In this document: positions 8,358 through 17,365 of the stretch, piece by piece
Layout of the letters: each line of letters starts with the position of its first letter
How positions within the stretch are numbered: the stretch's first letter is position 1
Assembly: GCA_022825665.1 (NCBI GenBank)
Contig: JAJDWI010000139.1
Location: 1 to 52,105, forward strand
Direction: 5' to 3'
DNA: 52,105 nucleotides
Source of the DNA: Candidatus Poribacteria bacterium
Lineage (GTDB): Bacteria > Poribacteria > WGA-4E > WGA-3G
The notes under the pieces: generated by a model
Database searches by the model: none
Seen by the model: only the letters and a program-made list of their open reading frames with translations
What the model was told of the DNA's origin: nothing
Translations under genes and position numbers: made by a program

Positions 8358-9063
8358 TACGACGTCTACGTGAAATTACCTCAGGTTCGGTGCGTTCTTC
8401 AGCTTCATCTTCAGCTGCATCATCATCTCGTTCTTCAGCTTCTTCGCCTTCTTCAGCTTCTTCACCTTCCTCACCTTCTTCAACTTCAACAACTTCTTCA
8501 ACAATGACACGTGGCTGACTTATAGAAACGATGATTCGTTGTGCCTCATCCATTACTTCAATCTCATCATCAATTTTTATATCCTGTACATAAATAATAT
8601 CACCTATATTAAGATTGGTAACATCAATAGTTATTTCATTTGGCATCAGTGCTGGTAGACAATTCAGAGTAAGATAACGAAGTGGAAATTCCATAACCCC
8701 ACCTTCTTGTGCTCCAGCTGGTGTTCCAACGATTACAATAGGCACTGAGGAGGTAACAGGTTCATCTAATGAAATTCGTAGGAAATCAGCATGGAGTAGT
8801 ATCCGTTTCTCAACTGTATCACGTTGAATTTCTTTAATGATGACAGGTTCGGATTTTCCTTCTGTGACTTCCATATTAATGATGACGTTTTCGCCGTATG
8901 TTCTCAGAAATTGTTTAAGTATCCGTTCATTAATTTGAAGCGGAACTGTACCTTCTTTACGTCCATAAACTACTGCTGGCACACCACCTGCACGGCGAAT
9001 TGCACGTGCACTCTGTTTGCCAAACGCATCTCTTGGCTGGACTTCTAATTTAGCTTGCTGCAT
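8338..9063 (-). CDS. rplY: 50S ribosomal protein L25 (CTC form) with acidic tail
   Basis: A 241-residue protein of the two-domain CTC type, which binds 5S rRNA in the large subunit. The N-terminal L25 domain is clear (residues 1-92: LEVQPRDAFGKQSARAIRRA, VVYGR), followed by the CTC C-terminal beta domain (to about 185: ADFLRISLDEPVTSSVPI). Residues about 188-241 are an extreme low-complexity tail of Glu, Ala and Asp ending in an RRRRNEDDEE motif. CTC proteins are often 190-220 residues and acidic C-terminal tails are known, but this one is long. It lies just downstream of tRNA-Gln and upstream of the amidase. Confidence 0.94.
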   Translation of the reverse strand: MQQAKLEVQPRDAFGKQSARAIRRAGGVPAVVYGRKEGTVPLQINERILKQFLRTYGENVIINMEVTEGKSEPVIIKEIQRDTVEKRILLHADFLRISLDEPVTSSVPIVIVGTPAGAQEGGVMEFPLRYLTLNCLPALMPNEITIDVTNLNIGDIIYVQDIKIDDEIEVMDEAQRIIVSISQPRVIVEEVVEVEEGEEGEEAEEGEEAEERDDDAAEDEAEERTEPEVISRRRRNEDDEE

Positions 9064-9094
9064 TTTCTTCTAAACCTTTATGTTAAAATATAAA

Positions 9095-9166
9095 CAGGGC
9101 GGGTAGGATTCGAACCTACGCATACAGGTTCCAAAGACCTGTGCCTTACCGCTTGGCCACCGCCCT
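9095..9166 (-). tRNA. tRNA-Gln (anticodon UUG)
   Basis: A cloverleaf folds on the minus strand. The acceptor stem AGGGCGG pairs fully with CCGCCCT, the D arm is GCCAAGCGGTAAGGC, the anticodon stem CAGGT/ACCTG holds the loop CTTTGGA with anticodon TTG, and the T arm is GTAGGTTCGAATCCTAC. The discriminator base is G, as expected for tRNA-Gln, and CCA is not encoded. The 5' end touches the ispE stop codon. Confidence 0.97.
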
Positions 9167-10057
9167 TCAATTATCAATACATACGCCATATCCATGGGTA
9201 TGTGTAGTCGTGCAAAAACTGACCTTAGTTTTGAAGAGTGATTCACACTGCTTTGCTGTAACGGAGTTTTCCATCAATGAGAAGATAGAAGCACCACTTC
9301 CAGACATCAAAGCACCGTAACACCCAGTCTGTGTAGACAACTGAGTCTTTAACGCTGCCAATATTGCGTGTTTGGAAAAAACCGGTGTTTCCAGTAGATT
9401 GTATAAGTTCCTACCAACTCCGACTACATTGCTCTTCTCAACACATGTGCATATAATTATACTTTTATTTGCTGGCTTTGTCAAGGTAATATTCAAATTT
9501 TGGAATATGTCTTTAGTAGAGATTGCGATTCCTGGATTAATTATTACAATTGGAATGTCTGTAAGGGGTGGTAAAGGAGTGAGAATGTCGCCTATACCTG
9601 TGCCGAAGGCAGCACCACCCTGTATGCAGAAAGGTACATCAGCTCCTAAATTTGCCCCTATTGTCATCAATTCATTTTTAGAGAAACCTAACGAAAAAAG
9701 TGTGTTCACACCAACAAGAACAGCAGCTGCGTTAGCACTACCACCTGCAAGTCCAGCAGCAACAGGGATTCGTTTATTTATCTGAATCTCAAGTCCACCA
9801 AAACCATCAACTAATTTGCTAAGAGCATCTGCTGCCCGATAAGCGAGATTATGTGTGTCTAAAGGAACATCGGGATGATCACATAAGACTTTGATACTCG
9901 TAGTTGATCTTTCGCTCAGTATTATCTCATCGTGTAAAGCAATGGAATGAAAAACGGTTTCGAGGTTGTGGTACCCATCATTACGTTTACCCACTACATC
10001 AAGATATAGGTTTATTTTTGCGTGGGCACGAATCCGTAGAGTTCTCTGTTTCTTCAT
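9167..10057 (-). CDS. ispE: 4-diphosphocytidyl-2-C-methyl-D-erythritol kinase
   Basis: A 296-residue GHMP kinase of the non-mevalonate isoprenoid pathway; it phosphorylates the 2-hydroxyl of CDP-methylerythritol with ATP. Motifs: the start RIRAHAKINLYLDVVGKRND (residues 7-26) with the GYHNLETVFHSI stretch, the ATP-binding loop PVAAGLAGGSANAAA, GADVPFCIQGGAA, and the C-terminal GALMSGSGASIF. Length is typical. It overlaps the upstream lipoprotein gene by 4 bases (ATGA), suggesting translational coupling, and tRNA-Gln follows immediately. In many bacteria prs lies between ispE and rplY; none is here. Confidence 0.96.
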   Translation of the reverse strand: MKKQRTLRIRAHAKINLYLDVVGKRNDGYHNLETVFHSIALHDEIILSERSTTSIKVLCDHPDVPLDTHNLAYRAADALSKLVDGFGGLEIQINKRIPVAAGLAGGSANAAAVLVGVNTLFSLGFSKNELMTIGANLGADVPFCIQGGAAFGTGIGDILTPLPPLTDIPIVIINPGIAISTKDIFQNLNITLTKPANKSIIICTCVEKSNVVGVGRNLYNLLETPVFSKHAILAALKTQLSTQTGCYGALMSGSGASIFSLMENSVTAKQCESLFKTKVSFCTTTHTHGYGVCIDN

Positions 10058-10929
10058 TCAGGTACATCATCTTGGTTGATATCTGAAATTGACTTTATTA
10101 TAAAATCATCGGTTAAAAATGGTGAAAAATCAAACCTACTTTCCTTAATTTCTGTATTGATCTGGACTTGCGCAATGCTTACAGTGACACGGGTTTGTTC
10201 AAGGGGACGTTCAATATGAACTTTGTGCGGTCTGAGAATTCCATCAACTTCACGATAGTCTGAGAAAAACGCACTCTGAAGCAGCGTATTATCTTTATCC
10301 TTGATGCTCCATTGAATAACGCGTGGCTCGTTATCCTGGATATGGAGCGTTATATATTCAGTACTTCCTGATTCAACACCTGGACGGCTCACAATATACT
10401 CTTCACCGGAACGTGAGATTATTAATTTATCGGTACGTCCATCAAGAAATGGATTAGCAAATATCGCACTTAATACGTCAGAAACACGTAGATCGATCCC
10501 GAATATTTCTCGTAAAATACCGTCAGACAACTTACCTTTATATGTTTCCTGTTGTTCAATAAGTGAAAGCAAAAATTCATCTCGGTTTGCAATAGCAATA
10601 CCTTTAGGGTCATTAAACGCTCCTAAAGCTTGGATACGTAATAAGTCACTACCATCAATGGATTTTTTATACCAAAGTCTTTCACGGAGTTCTTCCGCTC
10701 CACTATCACCTTCCTGAATTATCACCCTCATCTTATCAGTTCTTAATGTATCAGTTAGATCGTATCTCACTTGAAGTGTTTCTAAGTGTGGTGCAAATTC
10801 TGATAAAGATACGGGCGATTCTATGTTTATTTTACCATTGGTTGCGCACCCATTATGTGCGACGACAATTAATAGGCAAAGAAAGAAACATAATGTTCTT
10901 AGAACACCATGCTTATGCAGGGTTCTCAT
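10054..10929 (-). CDS. LolB-like / DUF4292-type outer-membrane lipoprotein
   Basis: A 291-residue lipoprotein: a basic N-terminus, a hydrophobic stretch (residues about 10-24) and a cysteine at residue 28 (AHNGC) as the likely lipidation site, with a poorly conserved lipobox. The mature part is beta-rich with alternating charged and hydrophobic residues, in the pattern of LolB/LolA-like lipoproteins that sit next to ispE in many diderm bacteria. LolB accepts lipoproteins and inserts them in the outer membrane; applying that role here is inference from the pattern and the neighbour. The start codon directly follows the argD stop, and the 3' end overlaps ispE by 4 bases. Confidence 0.62.
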   Translation of the reverse strand: MRTLHKHGVLRTLCFFLCLLIVVAHNGCATNGKINIESPVSLSEFAPHLETLQVRYDLTDTLRTDKMRVIIQEGDSGAEELRERLWYKKSIDGSDLLRIQALGAFNDPKGIAIANRDEFLLSLIEQQETYKGKLSDGILREIFGIDLRVSDVLSAIFANPFLDGRTDKLIISRSGEEYIVSRPGVESGSTEYITLHIQDNEPRVIQWSIKDKDNTLLQSAFFSDYREVDGILRPHKVHIERPLEQTRVTVSIAQVQINTEIKESRFDFSPFLTDDFIIKSISDINQDDVPE

Positions 10930-12120
10930 TTAGAGAACCTCCGACATTGATTTCTCAACGATGTTCACCGCTTCCTCAACATGACCTGCATTGATATTGA
11001 GTGGAGGTAAGAACCTAAGGACATAATCGTTAGTACAGATAGTTACTAACCCATTATCAATACATTTTGCAGCGAGTGGTTTTGCGTCAACATCCATTAC
11101 GAGACCTCGTAACAAGCCTTTACCACGTACTTCTTTAATTGGATACTTGTCTTTGAGTTCCATAAGACCACCTGCGAGATAGTTTCCCATTTTGACTGCA
11201 TTTACCGCGAGATTCTCTTCTAATATGGTTTTTATAGTAGCAACTGCTGCTGCGGAAGAGAGGAAGTTCCCTCCAAATGTTGCAGCATGCGTGCTGGGGA
11301 CAAAGCTTTCAGCTACTTCTCTTTTCGCTAACATTGCTCCAATAGGAACACCGCTACCGAGTGCTTTTGCCATCGTAATTACATCTGGTACAACACCATA
11401 ACTTTGATAGCCGAAAAATGTACCCAGTCTACCCATGGCTGTTTGCACTTCATCGAACATCAGTAGTAAATTATGCTTATCACAAAGTTCTCGTAGTCCT
11501 TGTAAGTAACCATCACTGGGGATATTTACGCCTCCTTCGGATTGTATCGGTTCAACTAATATTGCACAGGTTTTGTCAGAGATAGCTGCTTCAGTTGCTT
11601 CCAAATCATCAAATGGAACATATTTAAATCCTTCAAGCATCGGTTCAAATCCGACGTGATATTTGGTCTGCGCGGTTGCTGTAATGGTAGCCATAGTTCG
11701 TCCGTGAAACGAATTGTCCATTGTAATGATTTCGTAGGAGTTTGTTCTTCCGTTATCTTTGGCATATTTGCGTGCCAATTTTATTGCTGCTTCATTTGCT
11801 TCAGCACCACTATTACAGAAAAAACACTGGTCCATATCCGAATTGTCAATAAGAAGTTTTGCTAATTCTGCTTGTGGTTGAATGTAATATAGATTTGAGG
11901 TGTGTAGAATATTACCTGCTTGTTCGCGTATTGCTTCTACGACCTTCGGATGTGCATGTCCTAATCCATTGACAGCTAACCCACCTAAAAAGTCGAGGTA
12001 TTTTTTTCCCTCAGCATCCCATAAATAGGGTCCTTCACCCTTAACGAATGCAAGACTTCTGTCACCATAAGTGTTAATAATATATTCAGTTGCCATAGTT
12101 TTAATGTCAGTTGTTTTCAT
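10930..12120 (-). CDS. argD: Acetylornithine aminotransferase
   Basis: A 396-residue class III PLP aminotransferase. Motifs: the YLDFLGGLAVNGLGHAHP stretch near residues 41-58, CNSGAEANEAAIKLAR at 102-117, MFDEVQTAMGRLG with D223 contacting the cofactor, and ITMAKALGSGVPIGA with PLP-lysine K252. It converts N-acetylglutamate semialdehyde to N-acetylornithine in arginine synthesis; family members may also act on succinyl-diaminopimelate precursors. The length and N-terminus fit ArgD rather than the longer ornithine or GABA aminotransferases. It leads the run to the lipoprotein gene and ispE without a gap. Other arg genes are not in the window. Confidence 0.9.
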   Translation of the reverse strand: MKTTDIKTMATEYIINTYGDRSLAFVKGEGPYLWDAEGKKYLDFLGGLAVNGLGHAHPKVVEAIREQAGNILHTSNLYYIQPQAELAKLLIDNSDMDQCFFCNSGAEANEAAIKLARKYAKDNGRTNSYEIITMDNSFHGRTMATITATAQTKYHVGFEPMLEGFKYVPFDDLEATEAAISDKTCAILVEPIQSEGGVNIPSDGYLQGLRELCDKHNLLLMFDEVQTAMGRLGTFFGYQSYGVVPDVITMAKALGSGVPIGAMLAKREVAESFVPSTHAATFGGNFLSSAAAVATIKTILEENLAVNAVKMGNYLAGGLMELKDKYPIKEVRGKGLLRGLVMDVDAKPLAAKCIDNGLVTICTNDYVLRFLPPLNINAGHVEEAVNIVEKSMSEVL

Positions 12121-12158
12121 AATATATGTACTCCTTCGTAAACTGAGTAATTGTCACC

Positions 12159-12734
12159 TCATTTGTTTGCAATATCTATACCATAGATGAGGACTGGAAT
12201 GTCAATGTCCGCAACACCACGTTGTTCTAAATCCCACACAAACTGTTCAAAATATGAAACACCAGTAGACATTTCATCAGCAAATGCCTTCACGGGAACA
12301 ACTTCAATCCCAACATCAATATAACCCAAGTTGTGAAAAATGGTCATTTTCGCACACACATTGTAGACCATAAAAGCATATTTTCCAAATTGTATTTCTA
12401 CTCCAAGTCTATCCTTCAAAAAGTCTATTTCACGGTATGCGGTTTGGTTAATTTGTTGCGGTGAATATCCAGAATGGTAATAGTTTGTAGGATATTCGCA
12501 TTTTACGCGTTTCTTTTCCCAGCCTTTAGATTCAAAGCCATCGGTAAAAGCACGATTAAGGGCTTTGGGACTATATAACATTTTCCCCGGCATAGTAATC
12601 TCTTTGCTTATTTTAGTTTTACACTTTGAAGCGTCAACAGATGTAATAATATCAATTACTTCATTGATGAGATGTGGGTGTGTTTCTTGAATGCTATCTC
12701 CATCATTAAAAGAAAATTCAGCTGCAATAATCAT
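12159..12734 (-). CDS. BglII/BstYI-type type II restriction endonuclease
   Basis: A 191-residue protein resembling the BglII restriction-endonuclease family. The catalytic line is EIDFLKDRLGVEIQFGKYAF (residues 102-120). D104, E113 and Q115 have the same spacing as the BglII active-site Asp84, Glu93 and Gln95. The family cuts GATC-centred palindromes such as AGATCT (BglII) or RGATCY (BstYI); the recognition sequence here is inferred only. The gene is 6 bp downstream of the methyltransferase on the same strand, the usual arrangement of a type IIP system. The frame is open and the active-site residues are present, so it looks functional. Confidence 0.85.
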   Translation of the reverse strand: MIIAAEFSFNDGDSIQETHPHLINEVIDIITSVDASKCKTKISKEITMPGKMLYSPKALNRAFTDGFESKGWEKKRVKCEYPTNYYHSGYSPQQINQTAYREIDFLKDRLGVEIQFGKYAFMVYNVCAKMTIFHNLGYIDVGIEVVPVKAFADEMSTGVSYFEQFVWDLEQRGVADIDIPVLIYGIDIANK

Positions 12735-12740
12735 GATGAA

Positions 12741-13697
12741 TTATTTCCATTCCAAAGGCATTTGCACAACTTTTTCTTTTCCAGATGGTTGGTGAATCGG
12801 TTTTCCTATTGGACGTAGAGGTAATTCTCCATCTGCGAACTTCTGTATCCGCTCACGCGTTATTTCAATATAGTTTGAATCAAGTTCCGCGGCAATTGCT
12901 TTGCGGTTATGCTGTAAGGCTGCGATAATTGTTGATCCTACACCACAATATGGGTCAAATACTATTCCCTCGGAGTGTGTAAGTGCCAATACACATCGTT
13001 GAACTAATTCTACAGGAAACTGACACGGATGTTCGGTTTTCTCTGGATGGTTCGCTTTCACGTTTGGAATATCCCATACGCCGTCTTCCCAGTCATGTGT
13101 CACCACATCCCAAACATCAGAGGGGTTTTTACCAAGCGGATTCCCTGAAAGTTGACCTCGTTTTGGACCTTTGAAATGACGTTTGCCCGGGTATTTGGCA
13201 GGAACCCTGACTGGGTCAAGATTGAATATATAGTCATCACTTTTTGAAAACCATAGGATTACTTCATACCGCCCAGAAAACCGATTTTTACAGTGCAAGC
13301 CATGACTAAATCGCCAGATGATCCTATTTCGCAATTTTAAACCAAACCTTTTGAAAATGTCATAAAAGTAAATATCAAGTGGAAAAACCTCGCCCTTTTC
13401 CACATAATTGCCTACCTGCCAACACAGGTTCCCAGTTTCGGCAAGTACACGAACAAGTTCAACTATTACTGGTTCCTGGTTTTTTAGGTATGCTGGTAAA
13501 GACATTTTTGTCTCATATTTTTTTCCTATATTGTATGGTGGAGAAGTAATGATCAAATCTACCGAGTGAGATGGTATATCTTTTAATAATTTGCTACAAT
13601 TTCCATCAAAGAGAACAACGTCTGCGTCCGGATTGTATATACCTGATATTGATATCTGTCGTTTTGCAAAATCAAATGTTTCTTTTAATAAATCCAT
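12741..13697 (-). CDS. Type II DNA methyltransferase (beta group, probable N4-cytosine)
   Basis: A 318-residue AdoMet-dependent DNA methyltransferase. The catalytic motif LIITSPPYNIGKK is at residues 48-60 and the AdoMet motif VFDPYCGVGSTIIAA lies near the C-terminus, so the order is IV, recognition region, I (beta group). SPPY is typical of N4-cytosine enzymes and fits a partner of a BglII-like nuclease, since M.BglII is an N4-cytosine enzyme; an N6-adenine role is not excluded. It protects host sites from the nuclease encoded just downstream. GAAGGGG upstream of the ATG is a good ribosome-binding site. Confidence 0.9.
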   Translation of the reverse strand: MDLLKETFDFAKRQISISGIYNPDADVVLFDGNCSKLLKDIPSHSVDLIITSPPYNIGKKYETKMSLPAYLKNQEPVIVELVRVLAETGNLCWQVGNYVEKGEVFPLDIYFYDIFKRFGLKLRNRIIWRFSHGLHCKNRFSGRYEVILWFSKSDDYIFNLDPVRVPAKYPGKRHFKGPKRGQLSGNPLGKNPSDVWDVVTHDWEDGVWDIPNVKANHPEKTEHPCQFPVELVQRCVLALTHSEGIVFDPYCGVGSTIIAALQHNRKAIAAELDSNYIEITRERIQKFADGELPLRPIGKPIHQPSGKEKVVQMPLEWK

Positions 13698-13776
13698 GCT
13701 GAAACCCCTTCACCGGAGTATAGAAATTCATTCTATAAGCGATTTCCAATTTTGTAGTGTTAACATGTTATAATTC

Positions 13777-14910
13777 TTACCAATTTGTGTAGGAACCGTC
13801 TTCACGTTGATATCCGTAAGGTACTGAAAGTTCTGGTGTTGACACGTTAGTAAGTGCATTCTCGTTGAATTCAATACCGAGTCCTGGAGATTCTGGTGGT
13901 AAGAGATATCCGGATTCAAATGGCACCTGTACAGGAAAAACATCTGTCAGTGAAGACATTGGAGCACGAGGTAGTTCCTGCACACCTACAAGTGAAGAGG
14001 ATAAGCAGAGATGCAGACATGCTGCAGTGGAAACGGGACCAAGCGGGTTGTGTGGAGCAAGATGTATATAATGTGTTTCACACCATCCAGCGATCTTACG
14101 TGCTTCTGTCAATCCACCAGCAATACACAAGTCAACACGACAGTAATCAATCAGATCCTCTTCTATAACTTCTCTGAATGTCCACTTACTATCATATTGT
14201 TCTCCGACTGCTATTGGGACAGATGTCTGTTGTCGTAACCTTCTGAGACTTGCTGAGTTTTCGCTCCGTAACGGATCTTCAATAAAGAATGGATTATATT
14301 GTTCAACCTGTTTACAAAATTCAATGCTATCAGCAGGATCAAGACGTGTATGGACATCAACGAGGATATTCACATCCTCTCCTAAAGCTTCTCGGACAGC
14401 TTGAACCTCTTCCAATCCAAATTGAACAGCGCGGCGTGGTTCAAATGTTCCTGATCCAGTTCTATCAGCTAAACCCCAACGGACGAATTTCCAACCTGCT
14501 TCATAGGTTTGTTTGCAGCTTTCAACAAGGGTATCTAAATTTCCACCACCATTATGCGGATAACAAACGACTTTATCCCTTGTCTGTCCACCTAACAATT
14601 CATAGACAGGAACATTGAGTGCTTTTCCTTTGATATCCCATAGTGCAATATCAACTGCACTGACTGCAGCGGATTGGACAACCCCTCCAGGGAAAAATCC
14701 ACCACGAAACATAACCTGCCATAGATGTTCAGTTTGAAAGGGATCAGCACCGATTAGGAAAGGTTCAAACGATCTAACAACTTCCGCTAATGCAATAGAA
14801 CGTCGTCTTAAACCACCCTCACCAACACCGTATATCCCTGAGTCTGTTTCTACCTTGACAAAGAAATGACCTGAAGACGAGACGAATGATTTGACATTGG
14901 TAATTTTCAT
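13777..14910 (-). CDS. Enolase-superfamily enzyme (mandelate racemase / D-galactonate dehydratase-like)
   Basis: A 377-residue enzyme. The N-terminal capping domain (to about 110) precedes a barrel with metal ligands D185 (ILVDVHTRLDP, with H187), E211 (FFIEDPL) and E237 (AVGEQYD). A further histidine in LAPHNPLGPV (H287) matches the general acid of sugar-acid dehydratases such as galactonate and mannonate dehydratases. Dehydration of an aldonic acid is likely but the substrate is not determined. It is followed on the same strand, read in the opposite order, by PhyH and Gfo/Idh genes upstream, suggesting one small carbohydrate-use cluster. GGAAG precedes the ATG. Confidence 0.88.
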   Translation of the reverse strand: MKITNVKSFVSSSGHFFVKVETDSGIYGVGEGGLRRRSIALAEVVRSFEPFLIGADPFQTEHLWQVMFRGGFFPGGVVQSAAVSAVDIALWDIKGKALNVPVYELLGGQTRDKVVCYPHNGGGNLDTLVESCKQTYEAGWKFVRWGLADRTGSGTFEPRRAVQFGLEEVQAVREALGEDVNILVDVHTRLDPADSIEFCKQVEQYNPFFIEDPLRSENSASLRRLRQQTSVPIAVGEQYDSKWTFREVIEEDLIDYCRVDLCIAGGLTEARKIAGWCETHYIHLAPHNPLGPVSTAACLHLCLSSSLVGVQELPRAPMSSLTDVFPVQVPFESGYLLPPESPGLGIEFNENALTNVSTPELSVPYGYQREDGSYTNW

Positions 14911-14970
14911 ATTCTTCCTATTCTGTTTTCGTACTCAGTTTGAATTCAATTTGTCAGCAAACACTATGGA

Positions 14971-15777
14971 TTACACAGCATCCAAAGTCGGTGTATTGTT
15001 TTGACAATAAACCGGACGAAAAAGAGTTTTCCGTTTAAAAGACATCTCTTCAAGATGTTTCGGATGTGGTTCCCAACTGTGCCATTTGTTACCAACGGTA
15101 TTATAACAGTTAAAAATTGCGACGCGGTCAACTTCTTCATCAGTCCATTTCGCTCCGGTGTGTGTGATAGCTTCTGTAAAAATGAGGACTGAACCCGCAG
15201 GACAACTATAATCTTCCCACAGTGGTGAATTACGATCTTCGGTAGATTTTGGTGCGGGGAATGCACCTTTATGACTGCCAGTAAGAAACATTGTTCCGCC
15301 TCCACCCTCTTTAACAGGGTTGAGTTCCCACACGACTCGCGTCAATCCACTATGCGCCCTATCGTGGTGTAAGTGATATGTATGAGAATTACCGGGAAAG
15401 TTGAGCATTCCGCGTCCTCCGTGGGGACGGAAGTTGTCGTGTCCATTTCCACGTATTGTAAGGAATGTACCCTCAAACCGGAATCCGTAGCAGTTCTCGT
15501 TGGCATACCCAGATGTTAAGAATTCGTTCATAAATCCGAGAACTACAGGATGGTCGGTCAACGATTCTAATGGACCTCCTATAGATGAACGATGATGTTC
15601 AGGTATAGATTCTCGATCACGTTGAAGTTGATAACAGAACTCACGCATCTCTTTAACATCAGTCTCACTTAACACACCAGGAAACAAGAGCCATCCGCGT
15701 GTATCAAATAGAAACCTTTGCTCTTCTGTCAGTGGAATTGGTGGTAAATTGTCAGCATTTGTAGAAGGATTTGGCAT
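14971..15777 (-). CDS. Phytanoyl-CoA dioxygenase family (PhyH) Fe(II)/2-oxoglutarate oxygenase
   Basis: A 268-residue protein. The iron site is visible as H137-x-D139 in YHLHHDRAHSG and distal H206 in AITHTGAKW, and R218 (DRVAIF) is placed to hold 2-oxoglutarate. PhyH-family oxygenases hydroxylate or halogenate many small molecules; in genomes rich in such genes the substrates are mostly unknown. Complete active-site residues argue that it is functional. GGAG a few bases upstream supports the ATG at 15777. It lies between the enolase-superfamily gene and the Gfo/Idh gene on the same strand. Confidence 0.88.
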   Translation of the reverse strand: MPNPSTNADNLPPIPLTEEQRFLFDTRGWLLFPGVLSETDVKEMREFCYQLQRDRESIPEHHRSSIGGPLESLTDHPVVLGFMNEFLTSGYANENCYGFRFEGTFLTIRGNGHDNFRPHGGRGMLNFPGNSHTYHLHHDRAHSGLTRVVWELNPVKEGGGGTMFLTGSHKGAFPAPKSTEDRNSPLWEDYSCPAGSVLIFTEAITHTGAKWTDEEVDRVAIFNCYNTVGNKWHSWEPHPKHLEEMSFKRKTLFRPVYCQNNTPTLDAV

Positions 15778-15855
15778 AAAAAATCTCCAACTGTAAACTA
15801 TCCAAAATTAGATAAGATAACATAAATCAGAAATTACCTGTTTGTAAATATAATA

Positions 15856-17016
15856 TTATTTTCCGTATAATCTTTCATTTTCCTTTGATAACCAACTACC
15901 ATAATCGCGTGGCATCTCTTTAGGAGCACCGAGACCATGTTCATCACGCCAACGTTGTAGAGGATGTTCTCTGTTTTTCTGTGGAAGTTCCACTCGTGTA
16001 CCGTAAATAGCAGATTCAAATACACCCATTAAAACCTCAAGGGTATGTCTACCCTCTTCACCACTGCATTCATGTTCACGGTTTTCATCCAATGCGTTAA
16101 CATATTCGTCTACAATGCAGTAGTCGTCAGCATCTGCGCCTTTGTCTCTATCAAAGTGATCAGGAAAAATAGATGGAATTTTTTCCCATCGGTCATGTGT
16201 CCCGTCTGGAATAAAGTGAGGTGTTGGCAACCACCATGAACCCTTCAATTCAGACCAGAATAATCTTCCCTCAGTTCCGTAGAGTTCTAAAACATAAGCA
16301 TCAGAAGTTACGTTTGGAAAACGTTGCTGAATCAGAGTACCAGTTACATTATTTTCAAATTGAAGAGTGGATGTTGTATATTCTGCTGCAACCGTTCCCA
16401 TTCCAGAAGGTGATGGAAGAACGTCATCAGGTATCAATTCTCGACCACCTGCTGTTGCTTGTGTTACAACACTTCTACAGTGTCCACCGAAACGCAGCAT
16501 GTTATTGACAACATGTGTGCCAATGTTCATCAACCCATAACCAGCATAATAACCTTTTCCACATGCGGACATATAACGAAGTTCACCAATTCTCCCTTCA
16601 TCAAGTACTTTTGCTACTCCTTGCATTGATGGACTCACACGTCTTTGATGATGTACTACGACTCGGGCATTTTTCTCTTCTGCTTTTGCCAATATCGCAT
16701 CTGCTTGAACCAAATCAACACATATTGGTTTTTCTACCTCAATATTTACACCATATTCAAGCACGCGCATGCAGAGAGAATAATGCATTTCTGTGGCAGT
16801 GGGAATTGCGACAATATCAGGATTAGTCTGTTGAATCATCTCATCTAAATCGGTGAAATGTGTGGATACATTGACGATTTTTCCCAGAGCATCTAACCTG
16901 TCCTGAACTAAGTCGCAGAGAGCTACGATCTCTGTGCGCGGATGCGCGTGATATGCTTTGGCTGCGGAAGTGCCACGGCTGCGACAACCCAATATGGCAA
17001 CGCGATAGTTTTTCAT
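15856..17016 (-). CDS. Gfo/Idh/MocA-family oxidoreductase (paralog of 2149-3300)
   Basis: A 386-residue NAD(P)-dependent dehydrogenase with Rossmann motif YRVAILGCRSRGTSAA at residues 4-19 and EKP at residues 95-97 (NIEVEKPICVDL). It is collinear with the product of 2149-3300: both share AKAYHAHPRTEIV-like text, YYAGYGLMNIGTH-like text and the C-terminal HPL-RWRDE-G-GAP-MPR-YG pattern. It probably acts on a sugar or polyol together with the dehydratase-like and PhyH enzymes encoded just downstream; this is inferred from clustering. The ribosome-binding site is weak. Confidence 0.9.
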   Translation of the reverse strand: MKNYRVAILGCRSRGTSAAKAYHAHPRTEIVALCDLVQDRLDALGKIVNVSTHFTDLDEMIQQTNPDIVAIPTATEMHYSLCMRVLEYGVNIEVEKPICVDLVQADAILAKAEEKNARVVVHHQRRVSPSMQGVAKVLDEGRIGELRYMSACGKGYYAGYGLMNIGTHVVNNMLRFGGHCRSVVTQATAGGRELIPDDVLPSPSGMGTVAAEYTTSTLQFENNVTGTLIQQRFPNVTSDAYVLELYGTEGRLFWSELKGSWWLPTPHFIPDGTHDRWEKIPSIFPDHFDRDKGADADDYCIVDEYVNALDENREHECSGEEGRHTLEVLMGVFESAIYGTRVELPQKNREHPLQRWRDEHGLGAPKEMPRDYGSWLSKENERLYGK

Positions 17017-17325
17017 AATTGTATATATTTATCTGGCTAAGATATATAGAAACATCAACTAAATTTCAGGTGCTTTTGATTAAGTCAAAATTGATAAACT
17101 TCGTTAAATGTTAACCCAATTCATGAACACAGTCAAGTTTTAAATCTCACGAAAGCACGGTTAAAGTGTATATTTTTGATATTATACGTTATAATATGTC
17201 CAAGCAATTTAGATATTTGAAACTGACCATAACAACTATAAATTATCAAACGTTCCGTGTCAAGACCCCGTTCCTTTAGGTCGGGGATGTAGACACGGCT
17301 AACGTCTCCATTGTTGAAAAAGTCG

Positions 17326-17354
17326 TTGACTTTTTCGTTTGTTTGTGATAGACT
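17326..17354 (+). promoter_or_regulatory. Sigma70-type promoter inside the IS605-like element
   Basis: TTGACT (17326-17331) and TAGACT (17349-17354) are separated by 17 bases. The site lies just inside the left end, where the tnpB promoter would sit, and points toward the structured right end, so it could drive the omegaRNA-like tract. Confidence 0.5.
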
Positions 17355-17365
17355 ATTACCAGTCA

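Noticed and set aside
9372-9785. Plus-strand 137-residue ORF
   Set aside because: It is antisense to ispE and has no recognisable domain.
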